Shown in pieces: positions 1 through 10,180 of a stretch of DNA of 64,000 bases; the first letter of the stretch is position 1, and every line of letters starts with the position of its first letter. Under the pieces are notes generated by a model, which saw nothing but the letters and a program-made list of their open reading frames with translations, had not been told where the DNA came from and did no database searches. The stretch is from the NCBI GenBank assembly GCA_958510825.1, contig OY294044.1, positions 84,056,895 to 84,120,894 of the forward strand, read 5' to 3'. A program made the translations under genes and the position numbers. Source of the DNA: Brachypterus glaber (taxonomy: Eukaryota > Arthropoda > Insecta > Coleoptera > Kateretidae).

Positions 1-412
1 GTAGAAACTTTCAGGTGACATATTTTGCACCTGGTCTGTTTTTCCTGTTGTTCTAAGTTGAATAATGTGGCCAGAGTTATATTATCATCATCATCTAGCT
101 CATCTCTTGTTTCTTCTTGTATAAGTAATTCTGCTAAAGTTGAAATATCATCCGCTAAATCATCATCTTCATAGTCCTCAGTTTCTATGCCTACCTTATT
201 TTTTTAGTTGACTTCCCGGCAAATTATTTAAATATACATTTTCTTCATCTCCAGAATCTTCATCTGAATCTAAATAATTTTCTGTAAGGTATAACTGCTA
301 TATTTATAATCTTTCCGCTAGTAGGAAGGTTGTCCGCTTCTAAGTCACGTAAAAGCTCATCAAGAGTCAGCCTACTAAAAAAGAAACCCATTTATGCTCA
401 TCGTCCTTTTAA
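1..412 (-). pseudogene. piggyBac-like transposase, N-terminal remnant (runs off the window)
   Basis: Read on the minus strand from about 410 down to 1. An ATG near 410 opens a short MSINGFLF stretch, followed after a frameshift by a helix-like segment containing LTLDELLRDLEADNLP. After a second shift comes an acidic block with DSDEDSGDEE and NNLPGSQL, then a third shifted segment rich in Asp/Glu. An acidic N-terminus with a DEDSGDE...NNL..QL motif is characteristic of piggyBac-type transposases and PGBD proteins. The DDD catalytic core would lie outside the window. At least three frame changes make this a pseudogene unless several bases are sequencing errors. The CG-rich promoter-like patch at 2583-2780 points towards it, but no splice connection can be shown. 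TTAA-flanked MITEs at 21621 and 60091 show that piggyBac-type activity has affected the region. Confidence 0.65.
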
Positions 413-1589
413 ACGAACATTCATGTTTACGGCCAAATACAAGCTCAATAAAAACAAAAAGTATTAAAATTTTTATAAATAAAGTTAAACTGTTATAAAT
501 AAGCTAAATTTATGGTAACATTAGTTAACCTTTTGTTTTAGTTTGAATAAAACTTACCCGACAAGGTTGAAGTCGTACGGAAACGCCATTTATATAATTA
601 GCAATTTTTTCGGCACTTGTTGAAACATAACCTCAAACGAAAATAAAACCGCGTGTTAAGACTCCCATATTTGTCTATTTTAATAGTATGTAGGTGTCGA
701 CATCTATTATTTTAGTAAACAAGTACAGAAAAATAAAATAGCAAACTGTACCAAGTGTTCTTGTAGAACGACGATGGGCATATCTGGGTTAATTTATAAA
801 TCTTTATTGGTTAAACCATGAGGCTATAGACCAGAGGTCTTTCTGTCTGTTAACACATATTTATAATTTTTGCTACATCGTTTATGTAGGAAAGTATCTC
901 AAGCTTTTATATGTACAAAAAAATAATTAAAATAATAATACTAAGATTATACCTAATTTATACAAAAAAAAAAACTATTAAAATTAAAGCGTTAGGTTTG
1001 TTTATTGGAGGCCTACAAGAACCTGATAGATGATCTTCTCTGGGAATTGTCTTCCGTGGAAAGTTTTGGTCATAGATAAATGGCTGCCATATTTTCAGGT
1101 TTACTGCCAAAACTTTGTGTATCTTATAATTCAAAAATCCTGCAAAATTTAATTTGTTTAAGTTTGAATTTGGCACAGATTTATATTTTTGCATTTTGCA
1201 TAATATGTTACCCATAACAGGTAAAAAAAGCTGGCAGTTGCATTAAAAAGGCGAGATAATACCAAAATAATGCATGATAATATCACTTGCACGCAGGCTA
1301 AATGCCAATGTGCAATGCACAATGAGCATAGATACAATTTTTGTCCATAAATGATTAAATTGAAATGAAGCAAACATTATTTCTGCTACCTAGCTCAATC
1401 TAAGGCAAGTAGAATTAAATTAATTATGATACTAACGCAAAGAGAGGAGCCTTGCTGTATACTATACAGTGTATAGTACTATACAGTGCACAGTGATTTG
1501 GACTTTTTGTTTTTTTTTTAATAATCATAGTTATATACAAAAAACCTTGTGTATATTATTTTTGTATAATTATTACATAAAATGCTAAC
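413..1589. other. AT-rich stretch with no recognised feature
   Basis: The short open frames here have no recognisable protein character. A small imperfect palindrome made of actatacagt repeats lies at about 1458-1492. Nothing else can be supported. Confidence 0.5.
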
Positions 1590-1915
1590 TCACTTCAGCA
1601 ATCAACGCCCAAAATGTCCAGGGGTTTGGACCTAGAAACTTGAAATTTGGAAAGTTTATTTCTTTTATTATGTAAGCACCCACTAAGAAATAATTTTTTG
1701 AAATTCGACCCTTAAGGAGGTGAAACGGGGATTAAAATGTTTTTAAAAAGTGTGCGTATCTCAGACGCCCCTTAATCTAGAATATTCATATTTGGCAAAA
1801 AATTTCTTTATTGGAATTAAAAAGATACGTGTTTCAGGAATATTCGATATTCGACACCCAAGTGGTAAAAAATGTTATTCTTAATGTCCTGTGCAACGCA
1901 CGGGCCTTCGGCTAG
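1590..1915 (+). mobile_element. Helitron-type 3' end fragment
   Basis: The segment ends in CTAG (1912-1915) followed by T. Just upstream is a GC-rich hairpin at about 1888-1904: stem CCTGTGC, loop AAC, stem GCACGGG, with one G-T pair. A short hairpin about ten bases before a CTRR terminus, with insertion before T, is the Helitron 3' signature. The body has a Helitron-like style (cgacccttaaggaggtgaaa at about 1708). The 5' TC end was not located, so the left limit is arbitrary and no Rep/helicase coding is present. Confidence 0.55.
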
Positions 1916-2582
1916 TTATTACATAAATTTGTGTAGTATTTTGAAGGGTAGTCGAGAATATTGTACTTTTATAACATACTTTTGTTCATGACAAATAACA
2001 CTATCAATTCCTTATTCTAAAAACCACAGACCTTTTTCGCATGGAACATCCCCTACGTAGGGAGTTATTCACATTGCAATATTTTTAATAGCCATTTTAT
2101 AAAATTTGTTTAAGTATTTTGCATGAATAAATAAGGTCAACCTGCTAAAATAACACTCTCAAATTATTAAACCTAAAAACAGACCTTTCTTAACAATAAA
2201 AAAACCTAATATGAAATTTTTTTCGCCAACGGAAAAGACCTGTCAAACTTTAAAAACGTATCAAACCTCACACGTCATTCATCGGTCACTAGAGCCCCGC
2301 CTGATCTATAAATTTGCATGAAAACGATGATTATAAATAATTTACTAGATAAAATAAGCTTTTCCTAGTACAACTTCGTGACATCTAACTCAAATTCATG
2401 TAATAAAACTTTCATTCGAGATGCATCAGACGCGGACCGCGTAACCAGGTGAATTTTAGGTTTTAAAACATTTGAAAAATGCTTAAAACGTGTGTACATG
2501 TTCACGTGTGAAATATGATAGATAATATATAAAATAAAACCATCAAAAAATTATATTTAATTAAAATTAACACGAAAATCGT
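1916..2582. other. AT-rich stretch with no recognised feature
   Basis: No coding region or repeat could be supported. Towards 2280-2460 the composition becomes slightly richer in CG, leading into the promoter-like patch that follows. Confidence 0.4.
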
Positions 2583-2780
2583 ACCTGATTTAATTTCACT
2601 AACACACAACCACACTCTTCGCCCGTAGTCCCCGCACCAACTGACTGAAACGACGCTAATAAACAACAACACTTCACCTTAAACGTGGCCCCTTTGCCAC
2701 CGACGCACAAGCCGACACCCTCCTCGACGCTGATCGCGATAACAGCCTTTTTGAAGCATTTGGCTATGCGGAACTGTTGT
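2583..2780 (-). promoter_or_regulatory. Candidate minus-strand promoter and non-coding first exon
   Basis: About 200 bases are much richer in C, G and CpG than the surroundings. On the minus strand a TCAGTCAG at 2648-2641 matches the arthropod initiator (TCAGT). About 60 bases downstream is a good splice donor, CAG then GTACGA, with the exon ending at 2585. The CpG-rich sequence upstream of the initiator would be the core and proximal promoter. This pattern fits a host gene start with an untranslated first exon. The next exon would lie at lower coordinates, or outside the window. It could instead be promoter sequence inside a degraded element. Only the motif layout is observed; activity is inferred. 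Confidence 0.35.
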
Positions 2781-3029
2781 CATCTTTTTATGGAAATACC
2801 TGATTATGTTTGAAATTTAGATTAAAAACTGTTGATCTTTTAAGCCGTTAATATTCAAAAATAATTCTGAATTTGGAGTTAGGCCCTCTCAAGGCAAACC
2901 TTAAATTAAATTAATTAACTCTGCCATGGCTACATGGTTGAAAAAAACTTAAATTTCTTAGGCTTTTAAACAAATTATGGGCAGAAATTCCTGTTAATAA
3001 AAAAAATTAACTTTTTGGCTTATTTTTGA

Positions 3030-3494
3030 ATGGGAGAATTAGCTCAGCGGTCTAAGGCATCGATATAGCATTGACACTGAGCCAATTATCGTGAATTCAA
3101 ACCTCACTGGAGCCGATTGCCTTTTTCAGTTAATTAATAATTGATATTTGGCGAAGGCGTACTCCCTAGATATATTGGTTCGAAAGTCAATTAAAGCCGG
3201 TGGTTCCCTCTACTAATAGCCCACACAAGTACTGGACTTAGGGGATGCTTAATTAAGTAGAATATTACGAGGTTAGAAACAAACATAAACATAAACATAA
3301 ACATAAACATAAACATAAACATAAACATAAACATAAACATAAACATAAACATAAACATAAACATAAACATAAACATAAACATAAACATAAACATAAACAT
3401 AAACATAAACATAAACATAAACATAAACATAAACATAAACATAAACATAAACATAAACATAAACATAAACATAAACATAAACATAAACATAAAA
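3030..3494 (+). mobile_element. tRNA-derived SINE with hexamer tail
   Basis: The head at about 3030-3115 has a pol III A box (TTAGCTCAGCGGTCTAAGG, about 3039-3057) and a B-box-like GTGAATTCAAACCTCAC (about 3091-3107), both resembling a tRNA. A body follows containing GGCGAAGGCGTACTCCC, GGTTCGAAAGTC and CCCTCTACTAATAGCCCAC. It closes with GATGCTTAATTAAGTAGAAT and the tail described separately. The same body occurs inverted at 32090-32369 and, split, at 55950-56712, which defines the family. The element is not a functional tRNA gene: the acceptor stem does not pair and the body continues beyond the tRNA part. Confidence 0.8.
3281..3494 (+). repeat. (ACATAA)n hexanucleotide array, about 35 units
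   Basis: An almost perfect tandem array of the hexamer acataa (equivalently cataaa) forms the 3' tail of the SINE. The related SINE at 32090 has only two or three units of a variant (ATGTAA). This suggests a short retrotransposition tail that later expanded by slippage. All long open frames here (such as Met-Phe or Tyr-Val runs) are artefacts of the repeat. Confidence 0.95.
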
Positions 3495-3649
3495 TATGAT
3501 GAAAAATACAATCTGCAAGGCCAAAAGTCCAAAAGCCCTCCAAGGCCCGTACACTATACGAATTTGGTATCAGTGTGCTTGTCATATATCTCCCCAAAAA
3601 CTAAATGCAGTTCTCGAGCAGTCTTTTAGGATACACGGGAGTTATAGCT

Positions 3650-4400
3650 ATTTTTGCTGGTAGGATTGGTCTGTCCAGGAAATCTTGTGGACACGATAAC
3701 TTAAGAACGAGAACGCTTTAAGCAAGGGACTTCAAATTATGCATACAAGTATTTTACCAAAACTTCTAGCTCGGAATTGTTTTTGGTAAACATTGGGGTG
3801 GGGCAAGGGGGCAAATGGGGAAAATACAATATTTTTTCACAAAAAGTCCAAACGAAAATTGCTATATAGCGGTTTTTAAGATTTATGAAATCTAATATGA
3901 TAATAAAAACTATCTATTTTCGTTAAAATTGATGTACAGCGGTTTTTGAGGTAGGTAGCGCTATAGCTATAGCTAAAACTAAATATTATAACAAAAAAAT
4001 CTAACTCCACCCCCGGAGAGCGGTGGGTAATTAATTTTATATATTTACAATATTTTCGTAAAAATTGCTCCATAGGGGTTTTTGAGGTCGGTAAAACTGA
4101 ATTTTAGAATTGAAAAATTCTAAATTCATCCCCTAAGGGGCGGGGGTAGCTTTTTGAAATTGATATATTGGAGTTTTTAAGGTCGCTAAAACTGAATCTT
4201 ATTTTTTTTTTAAATCCGCCCCCTGAGGAAAGGGGAGTAATTTATAAGAAAATTGTTATTAGGGTTTTTGAGGTTGCTGAAAGCCAATCTGATAAAAAAT
4301 CCATATCACGTGCCGAGGTAAAAAATGGGAAAACTTTAAAAATTTGGTTTGGACTTTTTTTCAATACCCTAATGCATAGTGGGCCAGGAAAAAAAAGCAC
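3650..4400 (+). repeat. Modular C/G-core repeat, copy A
   Basis: The head at 3660-3840 contains 'ggtctgtcc', 'acgataacttaagaacg' and 'ggggtggggcaagggggc'. It is followed by several ~95-bp units, each with 'tttttgaggt.gctgaaa..gaatctgataataaaa', then a C-run/G-run core such as CCCCTAAGGGGCGGGGG, then 'tagtttttgtgaaaatt'. The tail has 'aaaaaatgggaaaact'. Five other copies in the window share this order. No coding sense was found. Autonomous parent and transposition mechanism are unknown. Confidence 0.75.
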
Positions 4401-5094
4401 ACAATTCTAATTTTTTTCATTCGAATATTTTTAATACTGCTGATTTTGAATAAAATAACGAAACATACAAAAAAAAAATCCGCGCCATTAGGATTGTCCA
4501 ATATTTTATTTGTTTTTCGATCTTTCTAAAAATTTGTCGAAAGACTTCTTTGGATTAGGTTGATGTAGACCAATTTCCATAACATAATAATTTAAAATGG
4601 CGGAGTCAGTATGACGTAACAGTTTTTAACTTTCACTGTATTTGCAGGCTAAATTTTTATGCAAGGTCCTTAATTTTGGAGGTTAGTCTTCATCAACACA
4701 GTTTTAGGAAGATTAAAATAAAAATAAAGTTTTAGACCATCCTAGTGGCGCGAAATTTATTTAATTTTGGTTATTTTATACGAAATGAGCATACTTAAAA
4801 TAGCCGTAAACAAAAATTTAGAATTTTTTCCCTATTATTTTTTTCTGGCCTGTGTTATGTACTTTTCTACCTCGAGCTATGAAGAGTACAAAAAGGTTGC
4901 ATTATTTTATGATAAACCCTAGGAAATGCCCATCAGTTTTTACTTTTTAGGGACAAATAAATCTTTATCATTAAAACTTTTATACATGTACCGGGATATT
5001 GACATTTATAGTCTAAAAGAAATTTATTGCTATTTTTTTAGAATAATGTGGTATAACTATGTTATAGCAAATAGTATATTAGAGTGGCACCAAT
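4401..5094. other. AT-rich stretch with no recognised feature
   Basis: Only poly-A/T tracts and short chance open frames are seen. No gene or repeat can be supported. Confidence 0.4.
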
Positions 5095-5300
5095 TTTTGC
5101 TGCCGAACTTTGTATAAGGCACCTGTCGGTCGATCTGTCGGTCTGTGTGTCCAAGACATTTGTGACCACGATAACTCAAGAACGCTTCGGGCTAAAGACT
5201 TCATATTTGGACCATAGGTTGATTATCCAAAGTTCTAGGCTGGGATTGTTTTTGGAAAAAATCGGATTGGGGTAAGGGGGTAAAATGGGTTAAAAACCAT
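5095..5300 (+). repeat. Modular repeat copy B, head only
   Basis: Contains the family's head: cggtcgatctgtcggtctg (about 5127-5145), 'ccacgataactcaagaacgc', 'gggattgtttttgg' and 'ggattggggtaagggggtaaaatggg'. No ~95-bp core units follow; poly-T sequence begins instead, so this copy is truncated at its 3' side. Confidence 0.65.
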
Positions 5301-6600
5301 TTTTTTCAAAAATATATGTTTTTATTTATTTTTCATTTTAGAAAAAGAAACTTATTTTATTTTTTTTTTTTTTGAAAAACAAAAAAATTTTGTTATTTTT
5401 TTTTTTTTGTTTTTGATTTTAGTGAACCTAGGCTTATAGGGGAAAGTATTATTTTGTTGTCAGCGGTGTATTTTTATTAAAAGAAATTCTCGAGTTATCA
5501 TTGTTAAAAAAATTCCCGATCAGACAAACAGACCGACACACCTATAAACATAATTTCTGTTTATAAAACATCGCTAAACCTAATAAAGCAATACAAAATT
5601 TAGTATTACACAAAATTTTATGAAATATTTACTGGTTTTAGTTAATTTGTACCCGCAGAATTCTAATGCTTTTACAGACTTGCTTTCGTTTTTAAGAAAA
5701 CTATAAATTAAACTATCACTTTTACTTTATGTCTTCTATAAAATTAACCTTCCAGCAGGCGCGCAATAAAAGTTACGTAAACGTTTGCGCACATCTGATG
5801 TATACGCGTGTAATATTTATTTATCAAAACACAAGATTGTAAAAATTATAATCATGCAGTACGTTTATGTGACCCTGCCCAAAGAAATCTACCTAGTGTG
5901 TCAAACTTACGAATTTTACTGTTTTTCGGATTCTTATATAAAAAAGCAAACGCAAAACTTTAAACTCTAGGTGGGTTTCTTTGTGCAAGGTCACATATAG
6001 GGTCTTTGTAAGTCGTAACCATTCTATAGATTGTTAGTAATATATCTGAAATCCTGCACTCCAAAAATGAAGAGTTTCAAAAGACAACTAAAATTATTGA
6101 AAACTAGCGTACACAAAATATAAAGTTACAAATCTTTTTAAAAGAACTTTAAAAAGAATAAAAAACGAAGTTAAGTGTGGTGAATACCGATCTTGTATCT
6201 CTTATAATAACCGAGATACCTGTGCTTGAGGTCGAAAAAGGGACAACCTGTATTAAATTTTGTTCATTTTTTCAAAAATATGTGTGATAAAAAAGTCGGT
6301 ATCTGATACCGATGTTACCCTTTGTGTTACAAAAAGCAGCTACCCTTGTAGGGTAAAATAACCCTGTATAAAGCAAGAGTAATAAAATATGATAGGGTGC
6401 TTTTATAATTTTATAGATCTCTATTTTTTGTATATGGTTGGCGATAAAATCTTTTTTTCTGATATTATTATTATTGCAAAAAAAAAAAAGAACATAACAT
6501 TTATAAGAATGAATAAAGTTGTTCTTGTCATAAAAAAAGAGAAAATAAAAACGACCTGTTACATAAGATACATTATCAGATGATAAGTGTTAGTATGTTT
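5301..6600. other. AT-rich stretch with homopolymer tracts
   Basis: Long T-runs lie at 5355-5410. An inverted GACAGAC-type motif (gatcagacaaacagaccgac) at about 5518-5537 may be a remnant of a modular-repeat head on the other strand. The short open frames lack protein character. Confidence 0.4.
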
Positions 6601-6607
6601 ATGCTGT

Positions 6608-6680
6608 GAGCCGGTCTTTACCTCGAAAAAATGTACCTCGCAAGAAATTACCTCGAAAACAAGTTTTACCTCGAAAGAAT
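6608..6680 (+). repeat. Four 'TTACCTCGAAA' motifs, possible transposon subterminal repeats
   Basis: The motif (t)ttacctcg(a)aa recurs four times in about 65 bases (near 6619, 6635, 6650 and 6668). The spacing and wording resemble the 'TTTACCGCGAAA' repeats of the element at 36874-37563, so this may be one eroded end of a related element. It directly abuts modular repeat copy C. Confidence 0.45.
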
Positions 6681-6685
6681 GTGAA

Positions 6686-7030
6686 TTGGGGTTTTTAAAG
6701 TTGCTGAAAGTGAATCTACTAATAAAAACTCCAAATCCACCCCCTGAGGGGTGGGGGTAGTTTTCGTGAAAATTGGTATATTAGGATTTTTCAGGTTGCT
6801 GAAAGTGAATCAGATAATAAAAAATTCTTCCTCCACCCCCTCAGGAGCTGGGGTAGTTTTCTTAAAAAATTATATATTGGGCTTTTTGAGGTCGCTAAAA
6901 TTGAATCTTATAATAACATTTTTAAAATTTCACCCCCTGAGGAGTGGGGGGTAGTTTTTGTGAAAATTGGTTTATTTGAGTTTTTATGGTTGCTGAAAGA
7001 GAATCTGATAATAAAAAATCCATTTTACTG
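6686..7030 (+). repeat. Modular C/G-core repeat, copy C (units only)
   Basis: Three to four ~95-bp units, each with a CCACCCCCTGAGGGG-type core and 'tagttttcgtgaaaattgg', then 'gctgaaag.gaatctgataataaaa'. The head found in copies A, D and E is absent. The units differ by point changes and small indels, so this is old sequence. Confidence 0.7.
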
Positions 7031-8639
7031 AATTTTTTTCCTTTAATTGCATTTTTTTTAGACGGTTAATCCTAGTCTATTAGAACAAGAGTACTTATTT
7101 TTGTGTATTTTTACACATTCTAACAACAAAACTGCAAGACAGTTCCACAGAAAAAAGATCACTTGCAAAACCATGCTGCTATAGCTAAAACAGTTTCTAA
7201 ATTATTAACCCTTACCCACCAGGGTGTCACAATTGTGACCTTTCTTCTTTATTTTTTCTTTAAGGCAATAAGGGATTTAAGAGTGCGAGGCTATAATAGT
7301 CTTCTCTACCTTGATTTATATATTAGTTTTTTCACTACTAGCACTATTTAGAAATGATATTGTAATTGAAATTTTCATAAAAATCAAGTAGCCTTGATCA
7401 ATGACATTTGCTCAAATAAATACTTTGAACTGACGTTTAAAAATTTAGTTTTTTTTAATTTTTGTTTTCATAATATTTAGCTAATTATTGATTGTATTAA
7501 TTGGTAATAATTATAATTAATTATATTTAATAAATAGAAAGTTATTTAAAGCTATTTTCTTGGGTTTAATTAGTAAAAATTGCACAAAGAACTAAAACAT
7601 CTAAAGAGACAGAAATAAATTGTTTATAAAATTTACTTCTACTATCTAGGAGAGAAAAAATTATTATTGCTATAGATGAAGAAAATTGATTTCACGGTCT
7701 GAAAACATGATCAAATAATGGTATATTCTAAAGATAGTAGTGAAAAAATACTTTTATAGACTTTCTATGTATGCAACAAATATGTAAATTTAATTCAGCT
7801 CTCCTGAAACTCTAAGGAAACTAAAACTCGAGCAAAAACTAAAAAAAAAGTTTATTTTTTATTTTTTTTTCTTCTTTTTACGCATAGCAAATATAAAAAA
7901 AAACACATTAATAATAATAATAATTATCATTAGTTTAGTCTCGGGAGGGTAAGGGTTAAAAAAAAAACGAATTTTTGGAGCCCCTCAACTCTTTTGCTTC
8001 GGATTTGTTTTCTTTGTATTTCGGAAACTTTTTTGTGTATATAAAATAAAATACTATTAAAAGTACGAAACAAGTAAATTTTTTTTAAGTGTTCTTTTAC
8101 AAAAAATAAGTGGTATATGTTTGTCCAAATATAAAATATTATGTGATCCTGCACAAATAAACCCACACTGTAAATGAAAATATGGTAATTTCACAGCAAA
8201 TAAAGTAGGTCATATATTACCAGCAAAGAAAGTGGTAAATTTAAATCAGTACTGTAAATTTACTGTTTTCTGTAAAAATGTGAATTTTTACCTGTGATTT
8301 CGCAGTAATTTAAGCAGCTAATTTAATGAGTATTTCAAGCAGTATTACGGGCTCTTGTAATTTTCGGAACTGTCCGTAAAAGTGCCGGCTTTTTGGGCCA
8401 CATGCATGAATTTTAATGCAAAATTATTGTACCGATAGGAAAAGAGCTAGGCTGTGCATTTTAAATGTTCTTTTTGGCTACAGAATTTTCTGGGACATAT
8501 GTATGTCCCTACAGGAGCGAAAGGCTTAAAGTGACGTACCTCCCTTATCAACCCTTTTTGGACATATGATTATTGGAACTTTTTTTCATATTTTTTACTT
8601 CTATTTGATGTGGAATTATTTTTTAAAAGAGGTGTAGCT
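7031..8639. other. AT-rich DNA with a remnant of the 62.7-kb repeat family
   Basis: At about 7270-7345, 'gcgaggctataatagtcttctctac' and 'ttttttcactactagcac' match the 3' part of the duplicated segments at 62672 and 63440. At 8180-8340, words such as 'ggtaatttcacag' and 'ctgtaaattta' resemble the centre of the element at 18179-18722. Nothing else is supported. Confidence 0.45.
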
Positions 8640-9945
8640 TAGGGGGGTCAAAAAAACCGACTATTTTTTTTTTACTTTGTACTCTGAAAAATCGGTTGCT
8701 AGACATCTTTAGAAAATTCTCACCAAATATGAGCTCCTTATTTTGATAAGAAGGTCCTCCGCTTTACAATTTTCCATTTTTTCCTCAGTATTAGAAACAA
8801 AAATTCATATCTCTTTGACAACTGTTCGTTAAAAAGTATTTCATATTTTTCCATATTCTTGTAGGAAATCGAATCAGTTTTGCTTATGAATTTTATAACT
8901 CGCTTAGAAAAAATTGTTATGAATTGCGCAATTCATAGTTTTGTAGGAAATTAACTGCTCTACAAAAATGGTCTCTTATAATTTGTCGATTAAATTAAGC
9001 GTTTAAAAGATATTCATCTTCAAACTTCAATGCATACTAATTTTAATAGTTTTTGATGAATAATTCGAAAAGTTTCAATTTAATTTATGAGTTTCACGAA
9101 AATTTATACAAATTTGAGTTTCTATCGTAAGAGTAACTCTTATAGAAGTTTCCCTTTCGAAAATTTATTTGAAACTTTTTTATTTTAATAATATTTTTAA
9201 TAACAAATTGAACATTTTTTTTTCTTCAAAATCAATACTTTTCATATTTAATTCATAACGAAAACGTTATTTTTTTCAAAATTTAATAAATCATTGGGTT
9301 TTTTTTCAATATAACCAAACATACATAGGACTAAAAAAAACCAGACAAATAGTTTAAAACATTTCTCTTTTCATAGGAACTCAAATTTGTATAAATTTTC
9401 GTGAAACTTATAAATTAAATTGAAATTTTTCGAATTATTCATCAAAAACTATTAAAATTAGTATGCATTGAAGTTTGACGATGAATATCTTTTAAACGCT
9501 TAATTTAATCGACAAATCATAAGAGACCATTTTTGTAGAGCAGTTAATTTCCTACAAAACTATGAACTGCGAAATTCATAACAATTTTTTGTAAGCGAGT
9601 AATAAAATTCATAAGCAAAACAGAAATGTCTCTTAAAATAATCAAACTTTAACCTTTGATATCTTTTAAACGGTGAGGTTTACGAAAAAATTGTAAAAGA
9701 CCTTTTTTGTAGAGCGTTCGATTTCCTACAATAATGTGGGGAGAAATAAGTTTTAACTAACAGTTGTCAAAGAGATATGAATTTTTGTTTCTAATACTGA
9801 GGAAAAAATGGAAAATTGTAAAACGGAGGACCTTCTTATCAAAATTAAAAGCTCATATTTGGTGAGAATTTTCTAGAGGTGTCTAGCAACCGATTTTTCA
9901 GAGTACAGAGTAAAAAAAAATAGTCGGTTTTTTTGACCCACCCTA
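8640..9945. mobile_element. hAT-type foldback element, 1306 bp, with 8-bp target duplication
   Basis: Two long inverted arms (about 8640-9120 and 9380-9945) match nearly end to end, for example 'ggtcaaaaaaaccgacta' at the left and its complement at the right. The termini are TAGGG(G/T)GGTC, fitting the hAT terminal pattern YARNG. A perfect 8-bp duplication, GTGTAGCT, flanks the element (8632-8639 and 9946-9953), as expected for hAT. The right arm has roughly 100 extra bases near 9630-9740 relative to the left. No transposase is present, so it is non-autonomous. Confidence 0.85.
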
Positions 9946-10180
9946 GTGTAGCTGTTTAAAAAGCATCCTGTATATTTTTAAAATAAGCTGTACCTATAAT
10001 GATGCTTTATATTTTCAATACTGTTTTGTATGAAATTTGATACTTACAGAAAAATTCTGTGAAATAATTGGTTTTAAATTCTAGTTTCGAAATAAATATC
10101 CCTACTCGAAAGTACAGAAATATTCTTATAGCATTACGGACTAGAAAAGTACGGTTGGTATTACTGAAACATTCCTTTAT

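Noticed and set aside
3281..3494. CRISPR-like array
   Set aside because: The hexamer repeat has no spacers; it is a microsatellite tail in a eukaryotic SINE.
3191..3597. Three long open frames on the minus strand over the hexamer array
   Set aside because: They are dipeptide runs (Met-Phe, Leu-Cys, Tyr-Val) forced by the (ACATAA)n repeat.
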